The notes under the pieces were generated by a model. It saw nothing but the letters and a program-made list of their open reading frames with translations. It made no database searches and was not told where the DNA came from. Positions 1-8,404 of a DNA stretch of 64,000 nucleotides are shown piece by piece. Source of the DNA: Bacteroidaceae bacterium (GTDB taxonomy: Bacteria; Bacteroidota; Bacteroidia; Bacteroidales; Bacteroidaceae); contig JAGBTN010000012.1 in assembly GCA_017631315.1 (NCBI GenBank), positions 124,001 to 188,000 on the forward strand, read 5' to 3'. Each line of letters begins with the position of its first letter. Position 1 is the first letter of the stretch. The translations under genes and the position numbers were made by a program.

Positions 1-1478
1 GCCTGCATATCGACCGCCCATTGCTTTTTGCTCCAATGGTATTCTAAGCCCAAATTGAACTGTTTGGTGTACTCTGGCTTCAGGTTTCTATTGCCTACCT
101 GGGTATAATAGAGGTCGTTGAGTGTGGGCACACGAAAGATTTCCTTGTACCAGGCGCGTGCCGTAAGTCCTCGGAAGGTATATGCCAACGAAGCAGATGG
201 TGTCCATTTGTAGAGCGGTTCGGCAGCTCCTGCACGGGTAAAGGTCCAGTCTATGTAGCGTTGGTGCAGTGCTGATGCGGCTACTTGTATGCCCTTCCAG
301 TTCAGTTGCGTGGCAAGAACGACTTTCTGGTCCACTCGTTCTACGTCGTCGAAGCGTTTCAGGTCTGCTCGAAGCAAACTGTATCTGAAGTCGTAGCTTG
401 ATGATATGGAGAGCCAGGACCATGGCATGTAGGCTGCACAGATAGCACCATATGCATCCTGCTGCCTGTAATGATTGTCCACTCTGGCTGTGTTTTGGTT
501 CTCCGGGTACTTGGTGTTGTAGCGCAGATACTCGTTGGCGTATTTGGCATTGACTTTGAAGAGAAGTTTATCGAAGAAGCGGTCTTGATAACTTGCTTGT
601 GCAAAGAAGTCGCGATCCCATTCGCGTCCGATGTTTGTGTACTTGTCGCTCAGCCGTCTTACTATGCCTCCCGGGCAGCCTCGCTCGGAGTCGTAATAAT
701 ATATGTGTGAGGAGAACCCTCCCTTGAACAAGGCTGCTTCCACTCGTCCGTAACGTATGTCGCTGTTTGTTCTGCGTCCTACGGTATCTTCGTACTCCGA
801 GTGGTATCGGAAGGGGTAGTTTCCTTTTGATGTGTTGTACTCTCCGTCGATGAATCCTTGCCATCCCTTCCAGTTGAACTGTGCGTTCATCTTTGCCATC
901 CAGGTGGAGAAGGAGCCGTTTCGCAGTTGTATTGAGATGGAATCGTTTGTGGGTCGTTTGGTTTGCAGGTAGACTGTTGCGCCGGATGCATATTCGCTTG
1001 CCGACTGGCAATAGTCGAGTTTGTTGGCATTGAAGAGCGAGACGGATTCCATGGACGAGAGGGAGAACTTTCCGAGGTCAACGGTTCCGTTTTGGGCGTT
1101 GGAGATACGTATGCCATCGATGTAGACTCCTACGTGTTGTGCTCCGAGGGACCGTACGTTGATGGTCTTCAATCCTCCCATTCCGCCATAGTCTTTTATC
1201 TGGACGCCTGCAAAGTATTTGAGTGCATCTGCCACGGAGGTGGTGCTGAGGGCTTGCAGGTCGGCACCGCTCAGTGTTTGGGATGTGGCGATGGTACGCA
1301 CGGGTTGCTTCACTGTCACTGTCACTTCGTGCAGGCTGCGTATGCTGTCCGCCCCAGTAACCTCTATTTTGTTTATCTCCTTGGCTTTTTGATTCTGCGC
1401 ATTGGCACCTGCTGTCGCAGCAGATGCCAATGCGATAGCCAGAATCGCATGCAGATAGTGTCTTGTCCTTTTACTCAT
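1..1478 (-). CDS. TonB-dependent outer-membrane receptor, BtuB-like (3' part outside window)
   Basis: The ATG at 1478 opens a frame that stays open for 492 codons to the window edge, so the C-terminal barrel is missing. It starts with a signal peptide (MSKRTRHYLHAILAIALASA) and continues into a plug domain with TSVADALKYFAGVQIKDYGG and NVRSLGAQHVGVYIDGIRIS, typical of TonB-dependent receptors. Later strands include RNLKPEYTKQFNLGLEY, a usual receptor barrel motif. The protein would sit in the outer membrane and import a ligand using TonB energy. A cobalamin riboswitch in its 5' leader makes a corrinoid the probable ligand. The family call is secure; BtuB-type specificity is inferred from the riboswitch. 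Confidence 0.9.
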   Translation of the reverse strand, partial: MSKRTRHYLHAILAIALASAATAGANAQNQKAKEINKIEVTGADSIRSLHEVTVTVKQPVRTIATSQTLSGADLQALSTTSVADALKYFAGVQIKDYGGMGGLKTINVRSLGAQHVGVYIDGIRISNAQNGTVDLGKFSLSSMESVSLFNANKLDYCQSASEYASGATVYLQTKRPTNDSISIQLRNGSFSTWMAKMNAQFNWKGWQGFIDGEYNTSKGNYPFRYHSEYEDTVGRRTNSDIRYGRVEAALFKGGFSSHIYYYDSERGCPGGIVRRLSDKYTNIGREWDRDFFAQASYQDRFFDKLLFKVNAKYANEYLRYNTKYPENQNTARVDNHYRQQDAYGAICAAYMPWSWLSISSSYDFRYSLLRADLKRFDDVERVDQKVVLATQLNWKGIQVAASALHQRYIDWTFTRAGAAEPLYKWTPSASLAYTFRGLTARAWYKEIFRVPTLNDLYYTQVGNRNLKPEYTKQFNLGLEYHWSKKQWAVDMQ

Positions 1479-1665
1479 TATTATATTATATTTACGCTTC
1501 TTGGTTCCTTTCCTTTCGGGAAGGGATATAATAATTGTTTGAGTCTCCATCGGGGAGAGCAGACAAATAGAGACAGACTCCCTCTATTTGAGAGTGGAGC
1601 AGATATGTATGTCCATTGGTTTCCGCTCATCCTTGTCCCGAGGATGCTTGTGTTAGTTTTGCGAA

Positions 1666-1845
1666 ACGGCAGGTTTCCTGGCTCTTGCCCGGCAGCGTGT
1701 CTTCCCAGGAAGGTGTCCCAGTGACGTTGGTACGCTGCACGAAAAAGGCAAATACAGTAGCGGGCACTGCTCCGGCATTTCACCGGATTCCCTCTCTACC
1801 CTACACCTCGCGAACGAGGTTCGAGTATCACCATTTGCGCTGCAA
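1666..1845 (-). promoter_or_regulatory. Cobalamin (B12) riboswitch
   Basis: Reading the minus strand from about 1845 to 1666, the landmarks of the cobalamin aptamer appear in order: GGGAATCCGGTGAAATGCCG, GCAGTGCCCGCTACTGTA, a B12-box variant GTCACTGG, CTGGGAAGAC, and AGCCAGGAAACCTGCC. It lies about 190 bases upstream of the receptor ATG. Adenosylcobalamin binding normally lowers expression of such transport genes. The match to the consensus is good by eye; no covariance model was run. Confidence 0.93.
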
Positions 1846-1925
1846 AGTTACAACTTTTTTTATTCCCCACAAGAAATATGAAGAAGAAATTTGGTGACTT
1901 ATATCCTTTGGTATGGCCTTGCAAA

Positions 1926-2020
1926 AAACATCTACTGCCAAGTCGGGCAGAAAGGTTAACCATTCCGGACAACTTGGCGTGCCTAATTGGGAATAATGGT
2001 TAACCTTTCTGTAGGACGTT
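1926..2020. repeat. Intergenic palindromic repeat, copy A
   Basis: A perfect 17-bp inverted repeat (1948-1964 and 1995-2011, core GGTTAACC) encloses CTTGGCGTGCCTAATTGG. The GCGTGCCTAATTGG core recurs at about 5629 and 14980, and the GGTTAACCATTCCGG arm recurs near 10949. The element lies between the riboswitch 5' end and the 3' end of fcl. No gene was found in 1846-2103. Confidence 0.6.
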
Positions 2021-2103
2021 CCACGGGATATGGGAAAAACATGGCTGCCATCATTCGACACCCCGTATAACTGTCTGCTAAAAAAGAACATAAGTCTGCC
2101 GAA

Positions 2104-3246
2104 TTACTCAGCAGACTTATGATTGATGCAAATGCCCTGTTTGTACCATTCGAAAAGGCGATGGATGCCTTCGTCTATTTCAATCGTATGATGCCAGCCA
2201 AGCCTGTGGAGTTTGCTGACATTGGTGAGCTTCAGCATTGTGCCGTCGGGTTTCGTATCATCCCATAGCAACTGACCTCGGAAACCAATCTCCTCCACAA
2301 TCTTCTCCGCACATTCCTTAATGCTGAGCTGCTTGCCCGTGCCTACATTGATGTGGCAGTTGCGAATCTCCTTTATGCCATCATGATTGATGCGGAACTC
2401 GGTATTCTCCACCACATCCTTCCAATCAACATTGAGCAGGCAGTGAACACTGGCATCGGCCATCTCCTCGCTCCAAAGGAACTCACGCATCGGTGCGCCG
2501 GTTCCCCAAAGTGTCACCTTGCCGGGGGCAATGCCATAACTTGCCAAAACCGTAAGAATATCCTGCTCCGACGAGTCGCCATTGACGCGCAACTTCGTCC
2601 CCTTCATAGAAACAGGACGTAATGCGATGTCACGACGAACACCTTCCCAGTCGTTATCCTCAAGCAGATGTGCCAGATAGATCTTGCGAATCATGGCAGG
2701 CAGCACGTGACTGTTCTCCAGATGGAAGTTGTCATTGGGTCCATAAAGGTTGGTTGGCATCACGGCAATATAGTTAGTACCGTACTGAATATTAAAGCTT
2801 TCGCACATCTTCAGACCGGCAATCTTGGCGATGGCATACGGCTCATTAGTGTACTCCAAAGGACTTGTCAGCAGGCAATCCTCAGGCATCGGCTGCGGAG
2901 CCTCGCCCGGATAGATGCATGTACTGCCCAGGAAGAGGAGCTTCTTCACGCCGTGCCGCCAGCTCTCGCCAATAACATTCTGCTGTATCTGCAAGTTCTT
3001 ATAGATGAAGTCCGCTCTGTATTGCAGATTTGCCATAATGCCTCCCACATGAGCAGCAGCAAGAACCACAGCATCAGGCTGTTCCTCGTCGAAGAACTTC
3101 TTCACCTGAACAGGGTCAAGAAGGTCGAGCTCCTTATGACTTCTGCCAACCAAATTCTCATACCCCCTTGCCTTAAGGTTGTTCCAAATAGCAGAACCCA
3201 CCAAACCATGATGGCCTGCTATGTATATTTTGGCATTCTTGTCCAT
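2104..3246 (-). CDS. fcl: GDP-L-fucose synthase
   Basis: This 380-aa NADP-dependent 3,5-epimerase/4-reductase makes GDP-L-fucose from GDP-4-keto-6-deoxymannose, the last step of the pathway. It has an N-terminal Rossmann motif GHHGLVGSAIW, a GSTCIYPG segment with the catalytic Ser, and the short-chain dehydrogenase Tyr-Lys pair in EPYAIAKIAG. It is longer than the roughly 320-aa enterobacterial enzyme because of an insert around residues 195-240. It overlaps the gmd stop codon by one base (TAATG), so the two are probably translationally coupled. The product likely feeds surface glycans, as is common in gut Bacteroidales; that use is inference. Confidence 0.95.
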   Translation of the reverse strand: MDKNAKIYIAGHHGLVGSAIWNNLKARGYENLVGRSHKELDLLDPVQVKKFFDEEQPDAVVLAAAHVGGIMANLQYRADFIYKNLQIQQNVIGESWRHGVKKLLFLGSTCIYPGEAPQPMPEDCLLTSPLEYTNEPYAIAKIAGLKMCESFNIQYGTNYIAVMPTNLYGPNDNFHLENSHVLPAMIRKIYLAHLLEDNDWEGVRRDIALRPVSMKGTKLRVNGDSSEQDILTVLASYGIAPGKVTLWGTGAPMREFLWSEEMADASVHCLLNVDWKDVVENTEFRINHDGIKEIRNCHINVGTGKQLSIKECAEKIVEEIGFRGQLLWDDTKPDGTMLKLTNVSKLHRLGWHHTIEIDEGIHRLFEWYKQGICINHKSAE

Positions 3247-4355
3247 TACTTTACAATGCCCTTTTCAAGATACTCGGCAAGGTTTGTGCGTACCTTTTCT
3301 GCAGCCCCTTCGCCAGCAACCTTAGCCATATCATGGTCAACCATCAACTTGACGAGTTGTTCGAACGTCGTCTTTGCGGGGTTCCAACCAAGTTTTGCCT
3401 TCGCCTTCGTCGGGTCGCCCCAGAGATTTACTACGTCTGTGGGACGATAGAAGTCCTCGCTCACCTCAACAAGCGTCTTGCCAACCAACTCGGAGGGGCC
3501 TTTCACGCAGATACCTTTCTCGTTGACACCTTCCCCTTCAAACTTGAGTTCTATGCCAACATGGCGGAAGGCAAGATCTGTAAACTCACGTACCGAATGC
3601 TGAACACCTGTAGCGATAACGAAGTCCTCGGGTGTCTCGTGCTGCAAGATGAGCCACATACATTCCACATAATCCTTGGCATAACCCCAGTCGCGAAGTG
3701 AATCGAGGTTGCCCAAATAGAGCTTCTCTTGCTTACCTTGAGCGATGCGAGCTGCGGCAAGAGTAATCTTGCGAGTCACAAAGGTTTCCCCTCTGCGCTC
3801 ACTCTCATGATTGAAAAGGATGCCAGAGCAGCAGAACATGCCATACGCCTCACGGTATTCCTTCACAATCCAAAAGCCGTAGAGCTTCGCGACGGCATAG
3901 GGGCTGTAAGGATGGAAAGGTGTATTCTCGTTCTGCGGCACTTCTTCCACCTTGCCATAAAGCTCTGAAGTCGATGCCTGATAGACCTTACACGTCTTCT
4001 CCAGATGGTTGGTTCGTACTGCTTCGAGCACTCTGAGAACGCCCACAGCATCGACATCTGCCGTAAACTCTGGGGCATCGAAGCTGACTTGGACGTGGCT
4101 TTGAGCTGCAAGATTGTATATCTCTGTAGGTTGCACCAAGCCGACTAACTTGACGAGGGACATCGAGTCGCTCATGTCGGCATAGTGAAGATGGAAATGC
4201 GGCTTGCCTTCCAGGTGAGCAATGCGTTCGCGAAAGTCAACTGAGGAGCGGCGAATGATGCCATGCACCTCGTAACCTTTCTCCAATAGAAACTCGCTCA
4301 GATATGAGCCGTCCTGTCCTGTAATGCCCGTTATCAGGGCAACTTTTCTATCCAT
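3246..4355 (-). CDS. gmd: GDP-mannose 4,6-dehydratase
   Basis: Gmd converts GDP-D-mannose into GDP-4-keto-6-deoxy-D-mannose in the cytoplasm. The 369-aa protein starts with [19 protein letters not shown], the classic Gmd nucleotide-binding loop. It carries the catalytic TSELYGK segment and [11 protein letters not shown] (Tyr-x3-Lys). Length and motifs match the family throughout. It is the middle gene of manC-gmd-fcl, starting 11 bases after the manC stop and ending in a one-base overlap with fcl. Substrate comes from the neighbouring ManC and product passes to Fcl. Confidence 0.97.
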   Translation of the reverse strand: MDRKVALITGITGQDGSYLSEFLLEKGYEVHGIIRRSSVDFRERIAHLEGKPHFHLHYADMSDSMSLVKLVGLVQPTEIYNLAAQSHVQVSFDAPEFTADVDAVGVLRVLEAVRTNHLEKTCKVYQASTSELYGKVEEVPQNENTPFHPYSPYAVAKLYGFWIVKEYREAYGMFCCSGILFNHESERRGETFVTRKITLAAARIAQGKQEKLYLGNLDSLRDWGYAKDYVECMWLILQHETPEDFVIATGVQHSVREFTDLAFRHVGIELKFEGEGVNEKGICVKGPSELVGKTLVEVSEDFYRPTDVVNLWGDPTKAKAKLGWNPAKTTFEQLVKLMVDHDMAKVAGEGAAEKVRTNLAEYLEKGIVK

Positions 4356-4366
4356 TGCTTTGTAGT

Positions 4367-5431
4367 TTATTTGTTTTCACTAAATTGTTTGATGCGTTGC
4401 TCATCGGAAAGACGGCAGATGAGCAGTGTGTCGTCGCACTCTGCCACGATGTAACCGTCCAGACCCTGCACCACGACGCGCTTTTCCTGCGTTGCATGAA
4501 CAATGCAATTCGTGGTTTCATAGACGTCTATATTGTCGCCGATGAGTGCGTTGCCATAGATGTCACGTTCGGAATTATCGCGAAGTGAGCCCCAAGTGCC
4601 AAGGTCGCTCCATCCGAAGCTTGCGGGGAAGACATAAATCTCCTCGGCTTTCTCCATAATGGCATAGTCTATAGAAATGTTTTCGCACTGCGGGAACACC
4701 TTATTAATTGCTTCTTGTTCTTTTTCTGTGCCATATATTGGCAGCAAATCTTCGAATATTTTCGAAAGAGTTGGCTGATAAACGCGCAAAGCATTTGCTA
4801 TGGTAGCAACATTCCATATGAAGATTCCGGCATTCCAAAAGAAATTATTCTTCTGAATATACCGTTTGGCTGTATCAATGTCGGGTTTCTCCTTGAACGA
4901 ATCCACGCGGAAGATCTCCTTGTTTCTTGCTGTAGAATAGGAAAGATCTGCTTGGATGTAGCCATACCCCGTTTCGGGGCGATTGGGTTTCATGCCGATA
5001 GTGACCATTGCATCTGACTCGGACACGAATTTCAAACATGATTTAATGACACGTTGATATTCTGCGGTGTCCATCACAATGGCATCGCTTGGTGTCACTA
5101 CGATATTGGCCTTCGGGTCGAGAGCCTTGATACGCCAGCTGGCGTATGCAATGCAAGGAGCTGTATTCCTGCGACAAGGCTCCAGCAAAATATGGTTTTC
5201 TGGAATTTCCGGCAGTTGTTCGCGCACAACTTCGGCGTAATTTGCAGAGGTAACCACCCATACATTCTGAGCAGAAACAACGTGTTTGAAACGGTCGTAT
5301 GTCAATTGAATAAGTGTCCGACCACAGCCCATCACATCGACAAACTGCTTAGGCTTCTGCGGAGTGCTCATCGGCCAAAAGCGACTACCCACGCCGCCTG
5401 CCATTATTACCAAATGATTATGTGCTTCCAT
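4367..5431 (-). CDS. manC: Mannose-1-phosphate guanylyltransferase (GDP-mannose pyrophosphorylase)
   Basis: It makes GDP-mannose from GTP and mannose-1-phosphate. The nucleotidyltransferase signature [20 protein letters not shown] lies at the N-terminus, and [24 protein letters not shown] and [11 protein letters not shown] follow in the expected order. At about 354 aa it is the single-domain form without the phosphomannose isomerase domain found in two-domain homologues. I place the start at the ATG at 5431; a TTG two codons upstream (5437) is also in frame. It is first in the manC-gmd-fcl operon and follows a good promoter at 5463-5494. Confidence 0.95.
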   Translation of the reverse strand: MEAHNHLVIMAGGVGSRFWPMSTPQKPKQFVDVMGCGRTLIQLTYDRFKHVVSAQNVWVVTSANYAEVVREQLPEIPENHILLEPCRRNTAPCIAYASWRIKALDPKANIVVTPSDAIVMDTAEYQRVIKSCLKFVSESDAMVTIGMKPNRPETGYGYIQADLSYSTARNKEIFRVDSFKEKPDIDTAKRYIQKNNFFWNAGIFIWNVATIANALRVYQPTLSKIFEDLLPIYGTEKEQEAINKVFPQCENISIDYAIMEKAEEIYVFPASFGWSDLGTWGSLRDNSERDIYGNALIGDNIDVYETTNCIVHATQEKRVVVQGLDGYIVAECDDTLLICRLSDEQRIKQFSENK

Positions 5432-5462
5432 TGGCAAAGCATTTTTATGAAATATTTAGCTG

Positions 5463-5494
5463 CAAAGATAGCATTTTCCCCGTAAACAGACAAA
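5463..5494 (-). promoter_or_regulatory. Promoter of the manC-gmd-fcl operon
   Basis: On the minus strand a -33 TTTG (5494-5491) is separated by 20 bases from a -7 TATCTTTG (5470-5463). This fits the Bacteroidetes primary sigma consensus TTTG-N19/20-TAnnTTTG. The expected transcript starts about 25 bases before the ATG at 5431. Confidence 0.75.
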
Positions 5495-5574
5495 GAAAAA
5501 AGGGAAAATTGTGCGCAAAAACAAGGAAACAATGACATTCTCAACGACGCATGAGAAACATGGGCAGAAGGCAT

Positions 5575-5690
5575 TGAAAAACATGGCACACCTTTCTTGC
5601 CAACAAGGCACGTTAAGTCGGGCAACTAGGCACGCCTAATTGGCCAACAAGGCACACCTATTTTTTCAACAAGGCAGGCGATGTTTCATC
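5575..5690. repeat. Intergenic palindromic repeat, copy B
   Basis: Variants of GGCACGCCTAATTGGCCAAC and its complement alternate here (ACAAGGCACGTTAAGTCGGG, GGCACGCCTAATTGGC, ACAAGGCA). The order and bases match copy C near 14938-14998 closely. The element fills the gap between the manC promoter and the 3' end of the rsmF-like gene; no ORF is evident in it. Confidence 0.6.
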
Positions 5691-5709
5691 TGCCTGCATA
5701 TGAGAGGCT

Positions 5710-6903
5710 TCAATTCTCTATTCCGAGGATGGAAAAAGGCGTCGTGTAAGTAGAACGGATGCGCCAGGCCTCCGGGTAAAGATTATTGATGCGAGAGCCA
5801 ACGCACTTGCCCTGACCGAGTATAAGATTACGATAGCGCAGCGTCACCATCCCCCTTGGTGCCTCAACGCGAAGAGCCTCTCGACGCAAGTATTGCAACG
5901 CCTCGCCATAAGTTAGCTCCACAAAAGGAGCATCCGGCTGCAATGAAGAAACAGAATCGAAGAGCACTCTCAAGGTCCGTCGAACCTTCGTTGCCGTGTG
6001 TTGGATATCCTTTTCCGCAGATTCATCCGCATTTCCACCCTTCCTAATCGCTGCAACATAGAAGCCTTCGCCACGATCACGACCAGGGAGGAAATGTCGT
6101 TCCAGAAGACAAAAACCGCCCATTTCATCGCAAATAAAGCGTGTATTGTCCTCATCCTCAAAACGGTTGAACGTACAGGTGCTGTATATAAGTAGACCTC
6201 CCGGCTTCAACACATGCCAGATGTCCTGCAAAATATCCCGCTGACGTTGCTGACACATTCTCACGTTCTCAAGGCTCCACTCCCGAACAGCGTCTTCGTC
6301 CTTACGAAACATACCTTCGCCCGAACAAGGAACATCCGTCAAAAGGACATCCACCTGCCCCGTCAAAGCACCAAATTCTGCCGGGAAATTCTGCGTTACT
6401 ATGCAATGCGGAGCACCTGCAGAAAGCCCTCTCGTCCACTTCTGCATGTTTTCGGAAAGAATTTGGCTGCGCTTGGCAATCGGTTCATTACTGACAAGAA
6501 GCGAGCCATCCGGTATTATACTCTGCAAAAGTGTGCTCTTACCACCAGGAGCAGCACAAAGATCAAGTGCCACCAACGGCCGATCAAGAGGCACAAACTG
6601 CTTCAAAACCTCAGCCACATACATCGATGATGCCTCCTGCACATAATATGCCCCAGCATGAAACAATGGGTCGAAAGTAAAAGCAGGACGGTCCTTCAAA
6701 TAGAAAGCACCCGGGCACCAAGAAACCTGCTCAAGCTCTGGTCGGAAAGCAAGTACATCTTCAACAGACATCTTGCGTAAATTCAAACGTATAGACACCT
6801 CAGGGTCTGTCGAAGTCAAAGCAGAACAGAGCCCTTCAGCCGTTTTGGTATCGAAATGTTCGTGCATCAAACGCACGAAATCCTGTGGTAAATTCGTTTG
6901 CAT
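5710..6903 (-). CDS. rsmF: 16S rRNA (cytosine-C5) methyltransferase, RsmF/NOL1-NOP2-Sun family
   Basis: A SAM-dependent RNA m5C methyltransferase, probably acting on 16S rRNA like E. coli RsmF/YebU. The SAM-binding loop is DLCAAPGGKSTLLQS. The two family cysteines are in TDVPCSGEGMFRK and IYSTCTFNRFEDEDN. A C-terminal RsmF-type RNA-binding extension follows. An in-frame ATG exists at 6921, but the promoter's -7 box (6916-6909) lies between it and the ATG at 6903, so translation should start at MQTNLPQDFV, 397 aa. That would leave almost no 5' leader. The exact target nucleotide cannot be read from sequence. Confidence 0.88.
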   Translation of the reverse strand: MQTNLPQDFVRLMHEHFDTKTAEGLCSALTSTDPEVSIRLNLRKMSVEDVLAFRPELEQVSWCPGAFYLKDRPAFTFDPLFHAGAYYVQEASSMYVAEVLKQFVPLDRPLVALDLCAAPGGKSTLLQSIIPDGSLLVSNEPIAKRSQILSENMQKWTRGLSAGAPHCIVTQNFPAEFGALTGQVDVLLTDVPCSGEGMFRKDEDAVREWSLENVRMCQQRQRDILQDIWHVLKPGGLLIYSTCTFNRFEDEDNTRFICDEMGGFCLLERHFLPGRDRGEGFYVAAIRKGGNADESAEKDIQHTATKVRRTLRVLFDSVSSLQPDAPFVELTYGEALQYLRREALRVEAPRGMVTLRYRNLILGQGKCVGSRINNLYPEAWRIRSTYTTPFSILGIEN

Positions 6904-6908
6904 CACTG

Positions 6909-6939
6909 CAAAGGTACACATAATTTTCCACTAAACAAA
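6909..6939 (-). promoter_or_regulatory. Promoter of the rsmF-like gene, immediately at its start codon
   Basis: The -33 TTTG (6939-6936) and -7 TACCTTTG (6916-6909) are separated by exactly 19 bases on the minus strand. The expected transcription start falls at or within a few bases of the ATG at 6903, implying a leaderless or nearly leaderless mRNA. Confidence 0.7.
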
Positions 6940-6976
6940 ATCCATCACCCTCCTTGCCAGTTTTTATTACTTTAAC

Positions 6977-7007
6977 TTTGTTATATGAAAGAAAAAGCGT
7001 AACTTTG
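6977..7007 (+). promoter_or_regulatory. Promoter of the Gfo/Idh/MocA - DUF1080 operon
   Basis: The -33 TTTG (6977-6980), a 19-base spacer and the -7 TAACTTTG (7000-7007) match the Bacteroidetes consensus. It is divergent from the rsmF-like promoter and gives a leader of about 25 bases before the ATG at 7039. Confidence 0.75.
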
Positions 7008-7038
7008 CCCAAAATAACTGAAGTTAACAATATTAACC

Positions 7039-8343
7039 ATGAAATTAAACAGACGTTCCTTTATCACAAGAGGCGCAGCAAGTGCAGCCCTCTTCAGCAT
7101 CATGCCCCGCGAAGTACTGGGCAAAATGGGAGGTAACAACAATTACATCGCTCCCAGTGACCAGCTGACACGAGGTTTGATCGGTGTTGGCGGCATCGGC
7201 CGCTCCAGTTCACACTTCGTTAGTGACCAATCATGCCGTCTCGTTGCACTTTGCGACGTTGACCAAAAACATTTGGACTCAGCCTTCGATGCCGCCAAAC
7301 AGAAGTGGGGCGACGAATTGAAGACCTATCATGACTTCCGCGAACTCATTCACGATCCCAATGTAGACATCGTTCATATCGCCACACCGCCTCACTGGCA
7401 CGGCATTATGTCTGTCGAAGCAGCAAATGCCGGCAAAGACATCTTCTGCGAAAAGCCAATGACTCGAACTATCGGAGAAGGCAAACGTGTAGAAGAAGCC
7501 GTAAAGCGTAACGGTCGTATCTTTCGCCTGAACACATGGTTCCGCTTTAAAGATACATTCTACGGACTTGGCACAGAAGTCAAACCACTGAAGAAACTTG
7601 TGGATAGCGGCCTGCTCGGCTGGCCTCTCAAGGTCAGGATATCCGGTGCAACAGGCTTTGCCTGGAAATTTTTCTGGGTAGGTAAAGAGAACCTCGAGGT
7701 TCAGCAAGTCCCCAAAGAGCTTGACTACGACCTCTGGCTCGGCCCTGCTCCCTACAAGCCTTACAATGTTCATCGCACACACCAGACCTTCCGCGGTTAC
7801 TTCGATTATGATGGTGGCGGACTCGCAGACATGGGACAACACTATATCGACCCCGTACAATACATCCTTGGCAAAGATGATGAGTTCCCCATTAAGGTTG
7901 AGATTGACGCTCCCCAGCAGCACCCCGATGCGGTTGGCATTTGGAGAAGTGTCACATACACTTATGCTGATGGATGTCAGATTATTCTCGAAGGCGAAGG
8001 TTACGAAAGTGAAGGAAAAGTTCCATACATTGAAGGCCCGAAGGGAAAAGTATATAAAGGATTTGAATGTACTATTCCCAATGTACAACAAATCATCAAC
8101 GAACTGCCTGACCCAGAAGAGCGCAACACCGATTTCCTTGAATGTGTGCGCACTCGCCGCCAGTTCGCCCTCAACGAAAGCAATGGCCACCACAGCGCAA
8201 CCATCGTCAATATGGGTGTCTGTGCACTACGCTTGAACCGTACACTCCACTTCGATCCTAAGACGCAGACCTTCATCAATGACGATGCTGCCAACCGTCT
8301 TGTGAACCAACCTATGCGTGGAGAATGGGGCAAACTGATCTAA
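7039..8343 (+). CDS. Gfo/Idh/MocA family oxidoreductase with Tat signal
   Basis: A 434-aa NAD(P)-dependent sugar oxidoreductase of the GFO/IDH/MOCA family. The N-terminus has a twin-arginine motif (NRRSFITRGAA), so it is probably exported folded with its cofactor. Next come a Rossmann segment GLIGVGGIGRSSSHF and the family EKP motif (FCEKPMTRT). It shares an operon with a DUF1080 protein 61 bases downstream. DUF1080 proteins include 3-keto-glycoside hydrolases, so this enzyme may oxidise the C3 hydroxyl of a sugar before eliminative cleavage. That pathway assignment is inferred from family and context, and the substrate is unknown. Confidence 0.88.
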   Translation: MKLNRRSFITRGAASAALFSIMPREVLGKMGGNNNYIAPSDQLTRGLIGVGGIGRSSSHFVSDQSCRLVALCDVDQKHLDSAFDAAKQKWGDELKTYHDFRELIHDPNVDIVHIATPPHWHGIMSVEAANAGKDIFCEKPMTRTIGEGKRVEEAVKRNGRIFRLNTWFRFKDTFYGLGTEVKPLKKLVDSGLLGWPLKVRISGATGFAWKFFWVGKENLEVQQVPKELDYDLWLGPAPYKPYNVHRTHQTFRGYFDYDGGGLADMGQHYIDPVQYILGKDDEFPIKVEIDAPQQHPDAVGIWRSVTYTYADGCQIILEGEGYESEGKVPYIEGPKGKVYKGFECTIPNVQQIINELPDPEERNTDFLECVRTRRQFALNESNGHHSATIVNMGVCALRLNRTLHFDPKTQTFINDDAANRLVNQPMRGEWGKLI

Positions 8344-8404
8344 CTGTTTGTTTTGAAAAGGAAGATAAATGGTAAATGATAACTGATAACCAGCAACTAC
8401 TAAA

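Noticed and set aside
963-1724. 253-codon plus-strand frame
   Set aside because: It lies antisense to the TonB receptor and runs into the riboswitch; the receptor frame has recognisable domains.
7279-8193. 304-codon minus-strand frame
   Set aside because: Antisense to the Gfo/Idh/MocA gene, whose motifs, promoter and signal peptide are clear.
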